Assembly (NCBI GenBank): GCA_016946835.1
Contig: JACVTC010000082.1
Coordinates: 529,501-593,500 of the forward strand
Length of the DNA: 64,000 nt
Direction: 5' to 3'
Source: Neocallimastix lanati (nom. inval.)
Lineage: Eukaryota > Neocallimastigomycota > Neocallimastigomycetes > Neocallimastigales > Neocallimastigaceae
Below the pieces are notes generated by a model. It searched no databases, had not been told where the DNA came from, and was given only the letters and a program-made list of their open reading frames with translations. The position numbers and the translations under genes are program-made. Shown here piece by piece: positions 25,443 through 39,100 of this stretch (the first letter of the stretch is position 1; each line of letters starts with the position of its first letter).

Positions 25443-26343
25443 CACCCATAAAGATAATATTTCTAACCTTTTTTCTTTAATCACTTATTCTAACCTCCAC
25501 CACTAAACATAGTACAAAAAAGTACATATATTAATCAATATAATAAAAAATATGTATTAGTAAATATTAATATATATAATTATATAATTGAAATATTGAT
25601 ATAGTACTAATAAAATTATTCACATGAACTAACTCCTTTTAATTAAAAATAAAAACTTCAAAAATATATATATATATATATATTTTAATCTTAAATATTA
25701 TTAAACAAAAATTATTAATTATATAATATACATTTACTAAATAATTTTTTTTTAAGCAATTTTAAAAATATGAATTTAAATATATTTTCGTATTTACAAA
25801 AAAAAAAATTGAGTTTTGGAATATTAATTATTTTTCTTTTATTTTTATGAAAAATAATTATATTATTAAATATACTCAAATTATAAATAAATTTAAAATT
25901 GAATATTAATATTTTGAGGTATGGATTTCTTGATAAAAAGTATATATTTTAAATAGTTTTCATTTATATGTTCTATGAAAATAGCTCTTATTTTATTTTT
26001 TTTTTTTTATTATTTTTTTTTAAAGCCCCGATTATAACGAACTTTAAACTTTATTCATTTATTAATTATATGTATATTTTTTTTTTTATAAAAAAACACA
26101 CAGTTAATAAGAAAATGAATATTATTTGTCCAATTAGAACATAATAATATTCAAAATAATAATATGAAATAAAAGTAATAATCAAAAATAAATGTATAAA
26201 TAAATTCAGAAAAAACTCATATGCAACAAACCTCACCTCCGAGAATATAAAATTTCTATTTAAAAGAAATTCTTATTTCAGACTAGGGTTTGAATGGATT
26301 ATCTGAAAGAAATTTTGGTCTTCTCCTTCAGAGGTATTGCTCC
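25443..26343. other. AT-rich intergenic DNA flanking the LINE 3' end
   Basis: No gene seen. Near 26311-26335 the minus strand reads CCTCTGAAGGAGAAGACC. The same 18 bases occur on the plus strand near 56168, directly before the second GCATTTC array. Both places could be remnants of the same older repeat. The rest is A/T-rich with T-runs. Confidence 0.5.
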
Positions 26344-29300
26344 TTTTTTTTTTTTTTTTTAACGGCAGCAAACTTGTTTCATCTTTATTAATTAAATATT
26401 TGAAAAAAAATACATGTAATTAAAAGAAAAAAAAAAAGATAAAAAAATAAACAAAAAAAAAAAAAAAAAACACAAAATAAAATAAAATAATGGTATAAAT
26501 ATTCTAGTTTCATTTAATTAATATCTGTAAGGCTTCACAAGGGCATTATTACACTGTAGTATAATAATTAATTTTGACTTCGTAATGTTAATAATAATTT
26601 TAAGATACGAAGTTATGATCTTCATTGGTTGCGCTAGACCTGCTAGCCTGTCTTACTGTTTCTTCAACATTGACGCTCTTGGTAGTAGTAGTAAGATTCG
26701 ATTTGAACCTATTGAACAAAGACCATTGCTGGCCAATAGCAATAGGTATAATCGATTGAAGAAGAGCCACAGTAACTACCAAGAATGGAGTATTAGAATA
26801 ATCACCTGATTTCATCTGGCACTTAAATAGATCCTTCCATTCCCTTGTACTGTTATTAATACTTCTGCCTTCAAGAAGGAAATTAAACACTTTTTTACAC
26901 ACACTAAAATCAACATACACATTATTTTCAATACTATTACTAACATTACTAATAATACTATTACTAATATTACTATTACTATTATTACTATTACTATTAT
27001 TACTGTTGCTATTATCATTATTACTATTAACAATATCATTTGTTAGATTGCCATGATTAAAAGCATTATATAAAATAAAATTTTATCATTAACTTTACTA
27101 CGAATATGATTGAAAAATGGATAATCAATTAACCAATGTCTTATCCATTGTTTATTACTTTTACAACAGGGACAAAAATTAGGACACATTTGATCTATTA
27201 TTTTTGCAGCTTTAGCAATTCTAATATCTAATCTATATCCGATTCGCGCTCTCAATAACCAGTAGAAACCATATAAAAGATCAGGATATTCATAACAAAG
27301 TTTTATAAAATTTGGTGTTTCTTCGAATCTGTTTTTGTCATAAAATTCAGTTTTAATAGAATTGATTTTCATATCTCTTTTCCAAAAAAAATCCTTGATT
27401 TTATTATCGTTATTACCTCTTTTCTCTAGTTTACGTTTAAGAGTTCTACTTTCTTTCGTCTATGTATATTTTCTAGATTTTGGAATATTACTAACTAAAT
27501 AGGAAATAATACAATTTGAATCTTTCCATTTATCAAAACATTTGACTTGAGACAAAGCATACTTAGCTGACAATGGAGGAATATTTAAATCTTTTGAAAT
27601 ATAGTATACATCAATAAATGATTTGGCTTTTTGTAAACCTGCAATCCATCTTAATCCTTTATTAATTAATTTCTTAGTATTATTTGTTCTAGCTTTATTT
27701 GAACCAAGTAAAGGTGCAAAGTAAGAGACTTTACTAAGTACATAGGAATTAATTATAATCTTCTTAAATGGAATAGGAATTTTGGAATTTGAAAGAAATT
27801 TACTAACAGAAAAAAGAGCTTTAGTAACTTTAGAGTTAAGTAATTTAATAATAGGGTTCAACGATAAGCTTTTATCAAATGGTATACCTAAATAGGTATA
27901 ACATTTAGTTATTGGGATTGGTTGACCAGCAAGATAAAAAGTAGGATCTCCTTTATTTTGAAAAAGAGGTGTGTCTAGTTGAAATCACCATCGTTGCACA
28001 CTTGTTAATTCCAAAATTCAACATATTAAATTTAACCCGTTCATTTACCTTCTTAAGCATTTTTTTTAACTTAGTTCTAGACGGTGCGCATAGAACAATA
28101 TCATCAGCAAAGAGTCCACCACAACATCTAGATTCGCCTAAAGGAATTCCAAGTTCTGAAAAATCATTAAAAATGTCATTAATAAATAGATTGAAAAGAA
28201 TTGATGATGGTGGACAACCTTGTCTAACTCCTTTCGTAATATTAAAAGATTCCGAATATTGACCATCAATTTTAACACTGGCTTTGGAAGTCAAATATAG
28301 ATTTTTTATAAATTGATAACATTTACCTCTAATACCTAAAGCATCTAATTTATACAAAATATTACCTATTGGAACAGAATCATATGCCTTTTTTAAATCT
28401 AGAAAAGCAAGGTAAGTTTCTTTATTATCAATTTTACGCCTTTGACAAATTTCTCGAATTGAAATAAATAAACTAACACATTCTTCTTTATTACAAAATT
28501 CAAATTGCTCTGGCCTAATAAAATTATTTTTAAGTCCATATTCCGAAATTCTTTTGGAGATTATTTTCGAAAGGAGTTTTATACCATTGTTAATCAGAGA
28601 GATACCTCGATAATTGTCACAATCAGATAGATCATCTCCTTTTTTAGGAATAGATATAATACTTGCTTCATTCCATGCACTAGGAAATTCTCCATTCCAA
28701 ATTCTAGAATATATCTTCTGTAAACAATTTAAACCAGAAGCAGAATTATTTACTGAATTTTTGTCATCCGGAGGAATTAAAACTTTATAAAATTCAATAG
28801 GAATTCCATCCGGGCCTGAAGCTTTATAATTTGGAATAGCTAAAATTGCTTCTTTAATTTCTTCTATATTGATGTCTTGATTTATATCCCATTCATTGTG
28901 TCTTATATACCTAATTGTACCATTGGAAAATTTATTAGACCATTCGATTAATGCACTATTGATATCAGAATGGCTAAATGCAAGTTTTTTATAGTGATTG
29001 TGCCATACTTCTAATTGTTCTTTAGTAAAAGTAGCTAATTTACCATTTTTATCTTTTACTAGAGAAACTGACATATTTTTAAATTTATCTACTTTTGCTG
29101 TTGTTTTAAGCCATTTTCAAGCTTTCTTTGGGTTATGAGATTTCATATATTCACATCCTGTATTGATCCAATGTTGGTATTCAGTTTTCCTATAAATATT
29201 ACACATATCATGAATAATTTTGCACATTCTATTATATTTTTCAATTAATTCTTCAAATTCATTTAAATTATGATAAGAACCTCTTCTTTTAATGGTTTAT

Positions 29301-29510
29301 ATAATTTCATTTTGAGTTTTTGCAAATTAAATATTTTCTGTGACATATGAAAAAAAGATTTTCTTACCTCTGACATTGACGTGATATTAAGTTCTTTAGC
29401 AATATTGAATGAAGTAGATATAAATTTCTTGGAAACATCATCAAAACCAATATTAGGATCTGGAATCACTTCTTCTAATACACTAAAATAGTTATTGTCA
29501 AAAATTGATT
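26344..29510 (-). mobile_element. 5'-truncated, damaged LINE (non-LTR retrotransposon)
   Basis: The reverse transcriptase part (27953-29074) is typical of non-LTR elements: YKASGPDGIP, FLDLKKAYDSV, GVRQGCPPSSILFNLFIND and FADDIVLCA. Downstream are the thumb/connection region (27460-27861, then to about 27960), a Cys/His motif with CPNFCPCC and WIRHW (27043-27372), a Ser/Asn linker coded by an ATT-like microsatellite (about 26930-27040) and a C-terminal region (26600-26920). An A-tail appears as a T-run at 26344-26360. No apurinic endonuclease domain is visible, so the 5' end is lost. Breaks in the coding strand include a TGA after KSHNPKKA (near 29115), a frameshift after RHTSF (near 27960) and another after VNDKILF (near 27065). 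It is probably inactive. I could not identify target-site duplications. Confidence 0.88.
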
Positions 29511-29915
29511 CTTACTAACCCTAGTATTGCTAACTAGCTTTTCTTAACGCAATTTCCGAGTTGATTATTCATAAAAATTACAAATATTACCCACGATTTT
29601 CACCAATTGACGTATTCTCTACATTATTAGTAACAATACTAATTATTTTCACTATCGCTAATATTAATATTCCTATTTTCACTATTTTCACTATTACTTC
29701 TATTAACAGAAAATTACTTTAAACAAATAAATAAATAAATAAATAGAGAGATAAAAAATTAAGGATTTTATTTTATATTTAAATTTTTATTTTTTATTTT
29801 TAATTTTTTATATTTTTTATTTTCATATATATTTTTGTTTGTTGTTTTTATTCTTATTAATGTAATAGAAATTAAACATTTATAAATTTTATTGTTTAAT
29901 TTAATAAAATTATCT

Positions 29916-29951
<36 letters not shown>

Positions 29952-30137
29952 TATTAATAATTATTTACATATTGATTTTAATAATTATATTCTATTTTCT
30001 ACCTTTTGTAATACTAAAATGATTAAAAAAATAATAATTATTTTAATAATTAAACAGAGAAAAAAAATATAACACATATATATAATAGCTTTATTTGGTA
30101 TATTTATAATATGGTAATGAAGAAATATTAAACAACT
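29511..30137. other. Intergenic DNA between LINE and dynein 3' end
   Basis: The first 210 bases are moderately complex and may be further decayed LINE sequence or its target; no frame is open. The rest is A/T-rich with a TA run (about 29920-29946). It would include the 3' untranslated region of the dynein gene. Confidence 0.5.
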
Positions 30138-33100
30138 TTAATCAACAGACATTAATAAACATACACCACTAAGTACCCATTTTTGTGGTACTTCCTTTGT
30201 TTTTAAGTTGAAAGTCCAGATATATGTTGGACCACGATTTCTTGTTCTATATAATGGACATTCGTAAATACCCTTGACTTCTTTCTTTTCTACTGGTATA
30301 GCTTTAACCTGTATAACTGGCATTGCAGGTGTTAATACCTTCATTTGACTTTCTTGAATCATACCTGTTTGGGTATCCCATCTAGCACCTTCCATAAACA
30401 AACCACAAATAGCTGCCCCTTCTCTTGGTGGTGTAGTATAATCTTCCCTAGTTTTCTTTGATACTTCTACTTGTAATACCATACGATCTAATGGCCATTC
30501 CATCTTTCTAGCAGTAGTTTGCATTATAGCAGTTAAGAATGATTGTGGATTAAATAAACCAGATATCCAAAGTACTGTTGGTAATGAAAATTCTTGTACC
30601 CAATTTTCTAATTCTCTAATACGTTGAAGAAGATCAATATACCAATTAGAAAGACTTTGTAGTGATGGATAAGCTAAACGTTCCCATGTTGTTGGAACAG
30701 CATTCAAATATATAGAATTCATTAATGTTTCCATAGGTTCTGAAATAGTTAAATCACCCTTTAGACCAAGATCTAATTCCTTAAGAGATCTTCTTATTTC
30801 TGTTGTTAATATAACCATACGATCACATTCTTGTAATGCAACAGAAATATATGGTGTTCTTTCTTCAACTCTTCCCATTAATTCAGCCATATTAAATGAT
30901 TCTGGTAATTTTTCCATAATTTCATCTAACACTTGTTTAACTTTTTCTTCTTTAGAGGAGGAACCCGCACCAGATGTATTCTTTGGAGCCATTTCAAGAA
31001 TTGTTCTAAAGAGTTCATCTGCTCTACTGGTTAATACACCAATTTCAGCATTTGGATGTAATCCATATAGATATGGAGATTCTGGTGGTAAATATTCATC
31101 AATATATTGATGATACATCTTATAATCAGATGGTGGTGGTAATGAAAATCCTGGAGCAAGTTCGAAATTACCATCCAACATTTCTTCCTTCAAATAGACA
31201 TCAAGATAAGCAGAACATAATCTTCTATCCCAGTCATCAGAAATATGACCACCATACATAATATCACCAAACATATATCTTAAATCAGTCCATGGAACCT
31301 TAGGGAAGGTTTCTAAATAGTTGTAAAGTACATCAATACAAATTGTTAAATCACCAGTATTGAATGGATATGATCTGTTCCAACCTTGGGTACCGAATTT
31401 TCTTCTTTCTAATACTACAGCATGGAAATAGCAAAGCGTGAACAATATGGTCTTAAATTCAATATCTTTTGAGCATCTTTCCAATGTTTCTTGAGAGAAA
31501 TTATCGAGAGCACGATGTATATTAGCTTTCATACCTGTTGGAGGTTCATTCGTAATCTTAATACTGACTTGAAGAATACTTGTTGGAATAACGTGGCAGG
31601 ATGGATCACTAGCTGGTTCAGCGGAAAGGAAAACTCTGAAGTCTTTATGAGCACCTATACTTAAAGCTTCTAATTTCTTTGCAAGAGTAGGTAACCACTT
31701 GGCAACCAAGTGAATATTTTCAAGCATAACCCATCCACCTTTTTCATAGGCTAAGTCTAGTTTTTGTTCAGCAATAATTTCTTGACCTTGACCTAAGGAA
31801 ACATTGTGGAAATTACCATTATCTTCAGTAAAGTTTAATTGTCTACCTAATAATTCTACTTCTTTAACTGGGTCAACACCAGGAGATAAGATAAAGAAGA
31901 TAGGTGTTGAAGGATTCATTTCTGTATATGTTTGAGATAATGGTTGTCTAGTGGAATCAACATATTTGGCTCCCATTTTTTGTACTATAAAGTTACGAAC
32001 AGCATAAGTCATACGATCTGGACGAAGAGCACGAAGAATACATAGCTTCTGAATGGCGTTCTTATTCTTCCATTCTTGTGGTAATTTTTCGTTTTCTGGT
32101 ACTTCATTTTCATAATATTTCTTCCATTGCTTTGCAGAACCTTCAATATCATTGGCTAAGGATTTGAATTCATCTAAATCAGATAAGGCTTTAATGACTG
32201 CCCAAGATTGATTACTCAACCAATCGAATGGACTAGTAACATTTGGTGCTCTAGGAGTTCTAAGCAAGAAATTAAATTCATTCATATCAATTTCATTTTG
32301 AGTAATCATAATTTGGAATACCATTTGTGCAGTGAAAATTAATTTATCCTTTTCGAATAAACCTCTGTTGGTGTAATTACAAACAGAGTATGTAATATTA
32401 TCAATTAAAGAATTAACTCTTTCCTTAATATCTTCCGAAGGTTCGGCATTATGAATAGCATTTTGGAATACAACTTTGTAGGCATTTAAGGAGAATTGGT
32501 ACATTGGATGAATTTGATATAAATCATTCAATAAGAAATACAATAGAGAAGATCTAGCCGCTACAGGTCTGTAAAGTTCTCTCGTTTCATTAATACTCTT
32601 TTCGGTTAACTTAGCTTCTTTAACTTGCTTTTCAATATCTGTAGAAGTACTCTTTGTAGTTTCAAGATTTTCGACTAAAGCGGTATCACCTAAGAAATTA
32701 CCTTGAGCTGATGATAAACGTGAAAGAAGAGCATCTTCAAGTTCAGTTAAACGAATCTTAAATTCGTTTTGCTGCTTCGTTAAATCGGCTTTAGTCTTTT
32801 CTAAATCTGCACGTTCAATATTAACAACATCAGCTAACAATTGATCTTCTAAACCTGCCAATGTGACAGTAAAGTTAATTAAGGTAGTTTGTGCTTGAAT
32901 TTCTGGTGGATAGTGAGGATTGGCCATTCTTGTTTGAAGAATTAATTTGAAGTTAGGATTATACTCAACTTCCTTATCTCCAATTTTAATATATTTACCC
33001 TTCTTAATGGTATTTCTACCTAATACATCATTTAATACTGGATCAATTTCGATTCCAATATCTTCAATAAGCATAGGATCACCGTCAGAAATAGCTTTTT

Positions 33101-36100
33101 CAATGGTATCCAAGTAACCTTTTTGACCTAAACGAATAACCTTAAGATTTTCACCTTCACGTGCTTTAATCCATTTAATACCTTGTAATTGTGGATCGAT
33201 AATTAATGGCCATCTCTTACAATTTGTAACCATAGTAGCATTTTCTAAAGACATTCTATCTGTTGGTAATTCTTCATTATTCCATCTAGCTATTTCTGCA
33301 CTGTTTGTCAAAATATCTAATGGATCCAATTCAGCAGACATTGGTATAAATGGTTTTCCATCAGAATCTGTTTTTCTCATATAAGTTAACCATTTTTCTT
33401 CTAAAAGTTCTGTTCTGTAACTCTTACTGAAGCAACCCACATATGAAATAAATGCAGCTGCTAATAATACATCACCAGCTAAAGTTTTTTCCTGTTCTTT
33501 GAAGTTTGCAACTTCATCACTCCATCTAACCTTTTCCGAAGCCAAACCATTAACAAGTCTATTAGCTAATGCAATAGTTTCTTGGGTAGAATTGGCTTCT
33601 TCTTCACATTTAAGTTTATCTGCTGTAGCTTTTTCGAATTGGGCCTTTAATTCGGCAAGATTTCTATCCAATTCTTCAATCTTTTCTTGAATGGCTCTAA
33701 GTTTTTCTTGAGATTGTTGTAAATCATTGTTAGCTTGTTGTAAAGCTATTCTCTTTGGTTCTACATCTCTGTAAACCTTATAATATTGAACAATATTAAC
33801 AACCCATGAACATAAACCAGCAGCGGCAAATGATTTGGTACGAATGTAATCTGCATTAAAGTTAGGATCAGCCAAATATGGCGCAAGAGCATCTAAGTTA
33901 GACTGATCAATATTTTCTTTATTGAAGTTAATTAAAGTATCTAAGAAACCGTCCACCTTTGCCATCATATTCTTACCAGCCTTCCAACTTCTGTCCTTTG
34001 CAATCTTACCTGGTGGTGAAAGCAATACCATGACAGCTGATACGACATTCTTTACATCTTCTGCAGGAGTACCGAAAGATTTCAATTCTGTTAAGTTAGC
34101 CTTATTTAATGTATTAAGAGCCTGTGAGGCAGCTTCTAAAGCTGGTTCAGCGGCAAGCAAATCTTGTTCACATTGTGCTTGCTTTTCTGATACTTCCTTT
34201 GTAATTTGATCAACCTTCTTCTCTTCTTGATCAGCAATTGCTTTTTCTTTATTTACTTTTTCTGTATCAACACTAACACGTTCAATAAGTAATTCTGCTT
34301 CTTCATTCTTTTGTTTAAGTTCAACTTCTTGTACAGCTAATTTTGCTTTAAGATCATCAACTTGTGAGGAAGTACTTTGTAATTTAGTAAGACCATTTTC
34401 AAGACGATCCATACTCTTAATCAGTTCAGCATGCTTCTTTTCAAGCATTTCTTCATATAAACTAATTAATGCAAGGAAACTCTTTGGAGTAGTGTAATTG
34501 TATCTTTTTTCATTTAACAAGTATTTTTTTGATACTTCATTGACAGATAAATGAGCATAGGCCATAAATTTGGTAACAGGATCTCTAAGTTCTTCAGGAA
34601 CTCTCTCACATGCAGATACAAATCTTTTAGCTACACCAATTAAAGCTTCTTCTGGCCATTCATGGAACCAATCAATTGATGTACAATTAACAATTGCAGG
34701 GAATTTTCTGCATCTGGATCTTAAAAGATTTCCTACTGGTGAGAAACAAAGAACAACCTTTAAATTTCTTCTTACAAAGTTTATAAAGATGTTCCAACAA
34801 ACTTCTCTGGTATCTAATAAACCTTGGGATTTGGCTTCATTTCTCATTGCATTAATAATTGTTTCTGTTTCATCATCAGGGAATAAACCAGGAATGTTAC
34901 CAGAAGCCAATAAATCGTTAATTAATACCAAGAAACCTTCATCTGCAATTTGAGCATCTGTAAGTAAAAATACAATTTGTTGTTGTTTTAAACCACATTT
35001 CTGGAATAATGCTGCTAAATCCAACTTAAGATCGGCAACACCATAACCTTTTCTTAAAACAATTTGGAAGACATCCATAGAAGATATATATGAAGCTAAA
35101 CGAGATAAACTTTGCTTACCACTACCACCAACACCAACCAATAATGCATTACCACGAGGACTTTCTAAAATTCTATTAATTCTACAAATATGGCTAATGG
35201 CATCTTCGAAAAGTACAAGATTCATAGCAGCATTAATTTCATTATATTGATCTAAGGCATCATCTAAAATTTTTTTAAGAGCAGCCCAATCTTGGGCTTC
35301 TATATATCTTGGTTCACCAATACCACCGGCAAAGTGGGCAAAGATAAGTGGTTCATTAGTAATAACTTTTTGATCAAGATCATCAAACACCTTCTTAGTA
35401 ATAGCAGTCTGGAAACTAATAAGTTGTTCCATATCTGTAGTCTCCAAAAGCTTATCACCATAAACTCTTCTAGTTTCATGAAGGAATAATCTTACTAAAT
35501 CCGTTGGTTCTTTAATAGTTTCCTTTGTTGAGAATAAAATACCTTGGAAGATATTTGACAAATCACGCATATTGAACACATAATGGAATTTAATAGCAGT
35601 AGGTAAGAATACTTGAGACACTTTCTTATGAAGCTGTAATGCAGCGTTAACAATTTTTTCTGAGTATTTTTGAATTGATTTAGGGAATTGTTGCAGGTGA
35701 GCAGTTAAAATAGTTTGATATATAGTTTGTAAACTTTCAAGAGTTGGGAAACTAACAGAGAATACAGCAAAATGTCTTTGTAAACGAGGATTGATTGTAA
35801 AACTACCTGCTGTTGGATTCATACATGCAACATATTGACAATTATGAATATCTTTTAGCGTAAGCTTATTTCTATCATACCAGTGATTATAATCAATGTG
35901 TTGTCTTAATAATGTATGTGGTGATGCCGTACCGTAACAATCAACTTCTGGCATATTCAAATCATCTAAGAAATAAATTAATTTTTTAGTTCCTGGTGGA
36001 CCATAATTTCTACCAGCCTTCTTTTCAAGAGGTTTTTCTAAAATACCTTGAAGAGACCAAGCCGTTGTATAATAATTGAATGCAATATTAACAATAAGTC

Positions 36101-39100
36101 TTTCGTCAGCATATCCATTCAATTTATTTTGCATTAATACTGTTTTACCACATCCAGCATTACCAAGAAGTAATACGGCTTTTTGGTTATCTGTTAAAAT
36201 ATCCATCATTGATTTTATTCGAATAGTTTCACTTGTATGTACCATAACATTTTGTAATGGCATTTCAGGATCATATTGGAATTTTGGAATCTTATCTGTC
36301 CATGGAACAAATTGTCTAGTGGTATTATCAATATAGTAGTCAAATACAGTACCAACTGGTGGGAATTTTACTGTCTTAAATTCTGAATTCCACCATTTAC
36401 TAAATTCAACACGATAATCAACTAATTGATCTTGAATAACACTACCACCAAATGCCCAAACGGCAGAAAATACAAAGTAAATTTCATATATTTCTTTATC
36501 ACATCCCTTTAATGAGGTTTGGTTAAATATTAAACCTTCAAGTATATTACATAGTGTTGTTACCATACTATTATCTTCGACTGGTGCCATCTTAAATCTT
36601 CCACTATGAATAGTATCTAAAATGGTATTAATATATTTATCAAAAAGAACAGATAAAGTTGTTCTTTCACTTTGGTCTTCGAGTTTTGCTAACCAACTTT
36701 GAACATATGGATTCCAACCTAAATCTGAAGTATTAACATATAAAATACCTGCACGTGATACAGTAGCTGGAGTGGCGTACTTTAAATCACCAATTTCGAA
36801 TATAAGACGCATAGCTGGCTTCATAGGAATACGTTCATTACTAGCTAAGGTTAAGACTTTATTATCATCCATGACAGTGTTAAGAGATTCAATCCAATTT
36901 GGATCAATATCACCATCTAAAATAATCCATTTAGGATCTGGACCAGATATATTAAACATATCTCTCATAATAGATGAGAAAAGACCATCTTTCCATTCTC
37001 TTGTAGCTGGATTAATATAACCGAAAAGATCATTAGTACTAACAGCTTTTGGATTTAAATCAGCATAGACACATTTTTTACCATTATTATTGTATGTTTT
37101 GGCAAGCATTTTCCAAATTTCACTCTTACCAGAACCAGCATTTCCGATAATGAAAACACAGTGACGTACTGCTAATAATTCTTCTAGTTGAACAACCTTC
37201 AAAACAAATGTTTCTTCTGCTTGTAAACCGCATGCTATTGTTGATTTCTTAATATCATTTTCAAAATCTAAGTTTCTTTTACGTGGAATATCAATCTTTG
37301 GGAAAAGATCATTAATTAAACCGTTAAATACTTGTAAATCATCTGTAACAATCTTTGGTAAATTGAAATCACGAAGAGCTCTCATTAAAACATGCTCTTC
37401 TGGAACTCCTGGGTCAGAACGTTTAAGAGAACCAGCAACAACCAATACAGACTTAATAGCTCTTAAACCCCAATCGTAGTGATCTTGTTTTGAAAGTAAT
37501 TCTTTATTCAATTTATACAAGGTATGGAATTTTCTAGCTAATATACTAGCTTCCACAAAACCTTCTGCCATAAGCATAATTTCACAAATTAATTCAAGAT
37601 TTGGTACAACCATAGAACATGGACGGAAAAGGGCCTTAATATTTTCTGGAAGTTCAGTTCTACCAGCATAACCTGGATTCATTGTAATGAAGAAACCTAC
37701 TGTTGGTTCAAGAGAAATTTCTTCTCCTTGGAAAATAAATCTCTTTTTCTTCGCACGAAGACCATCTTCAATTGACTTGACTTGGGTAGCAACGACAGAT
37801 AAGACTTCTACAGAAATTCTATTAAATTCATCGAAACAACCCCATGCACCAGATTGAGCTAAACCTTTATAAATATTACCAATAGATCTGTAATCCATCT
37901 GTTCTGAACAGTTAAATACATATACCATAACTGTTAAAGCACGACCCAAATCTTTTACAGTTTCGGTTTTACCTGTACCAGCAGGACCAGCAGGAGCACC
38001 TCCCATAATTAAATGCAGTGATTGAGTAAGAGTAATATAACATCTATCAGTTAATGGAGTAATAACAAGACGTGGGGTATCACCTAAATATTCATAACAG
38101 AATGTAAATTGAGCATCACAAATATTTGCAATACAATGTCTCTTTTCTTCATCCCATCTTAAACGAAGTTGACTTTGCCAACTGAAGCACTGAGCATTTT
38201 CTGCTTTTTCCTGAACTAATTTACCAACAATATCTCTTGCATGCACATCAAGAGTACATACTGTCATAATCATTTGTCTATCTAATTTGGATAATTCACC
38301 TTGAATTAATGTAATAAGAGTTGTCAATTGATTACATTGTTTTTTATAATATTCTTTCATAGAATTTTCATAACCTTCTTCTAAACGAGCAAATGAAGCA
38401 TTTACTTCGGTTGCCCACCAAATTTGGGAACCAGTAAGTGTAACTTGAGCAGGATGATCAAAAATCCATTGATCTCTTGGCTTTTCTTCATATGTTGAAA
38501 CAGCTTCACCAATAAGGTGTCTTAAAGTCATTCTCATAGTATCAACAAGATGATTAAGCCATACTTCCACTGGACCAACACATTCTAATGGTTCTTTAAA
38601 TGGAACATATTCATCTTCTTTACTGTACATACCAATTGCTGTTTTAGTATAATTTCCATCATCATCTTTAATAAACTCCAATTTAGATATACTATCAAAT
38701 AATTTTTGTAAATGAATAGCTACAGCATGTGGAATATTACCTTTAGCCAAAATATCTAATAAATCAGAAGCTGATACAAAATAGAAACGTGGGAAAGCTA
38801 ATCTCTTAGTTTCTAAATATTCAGCAAGAGATTTTTCACAAAGTGCTAATTTTTGTTGTAAATATTCTAACTTTGCGTTTAAACCTTCTTTAGAACATGC
38901 TTCAATAGCATTTGGAGTATTAATTGCATTTTTCATTAATTCATTATAATCAGAATCTATACCATCAAATCTCTTTGAATCTTCTGGTAATTGTTGTCTA
39001 ATATCTTCTGATTCTAAGAAAATATTCTCCAAGTGTGACCATGTCTTTTGAACTTCTAACCATATAGTCATTACAGTATCTACAGTGGATAATTTTTCTT

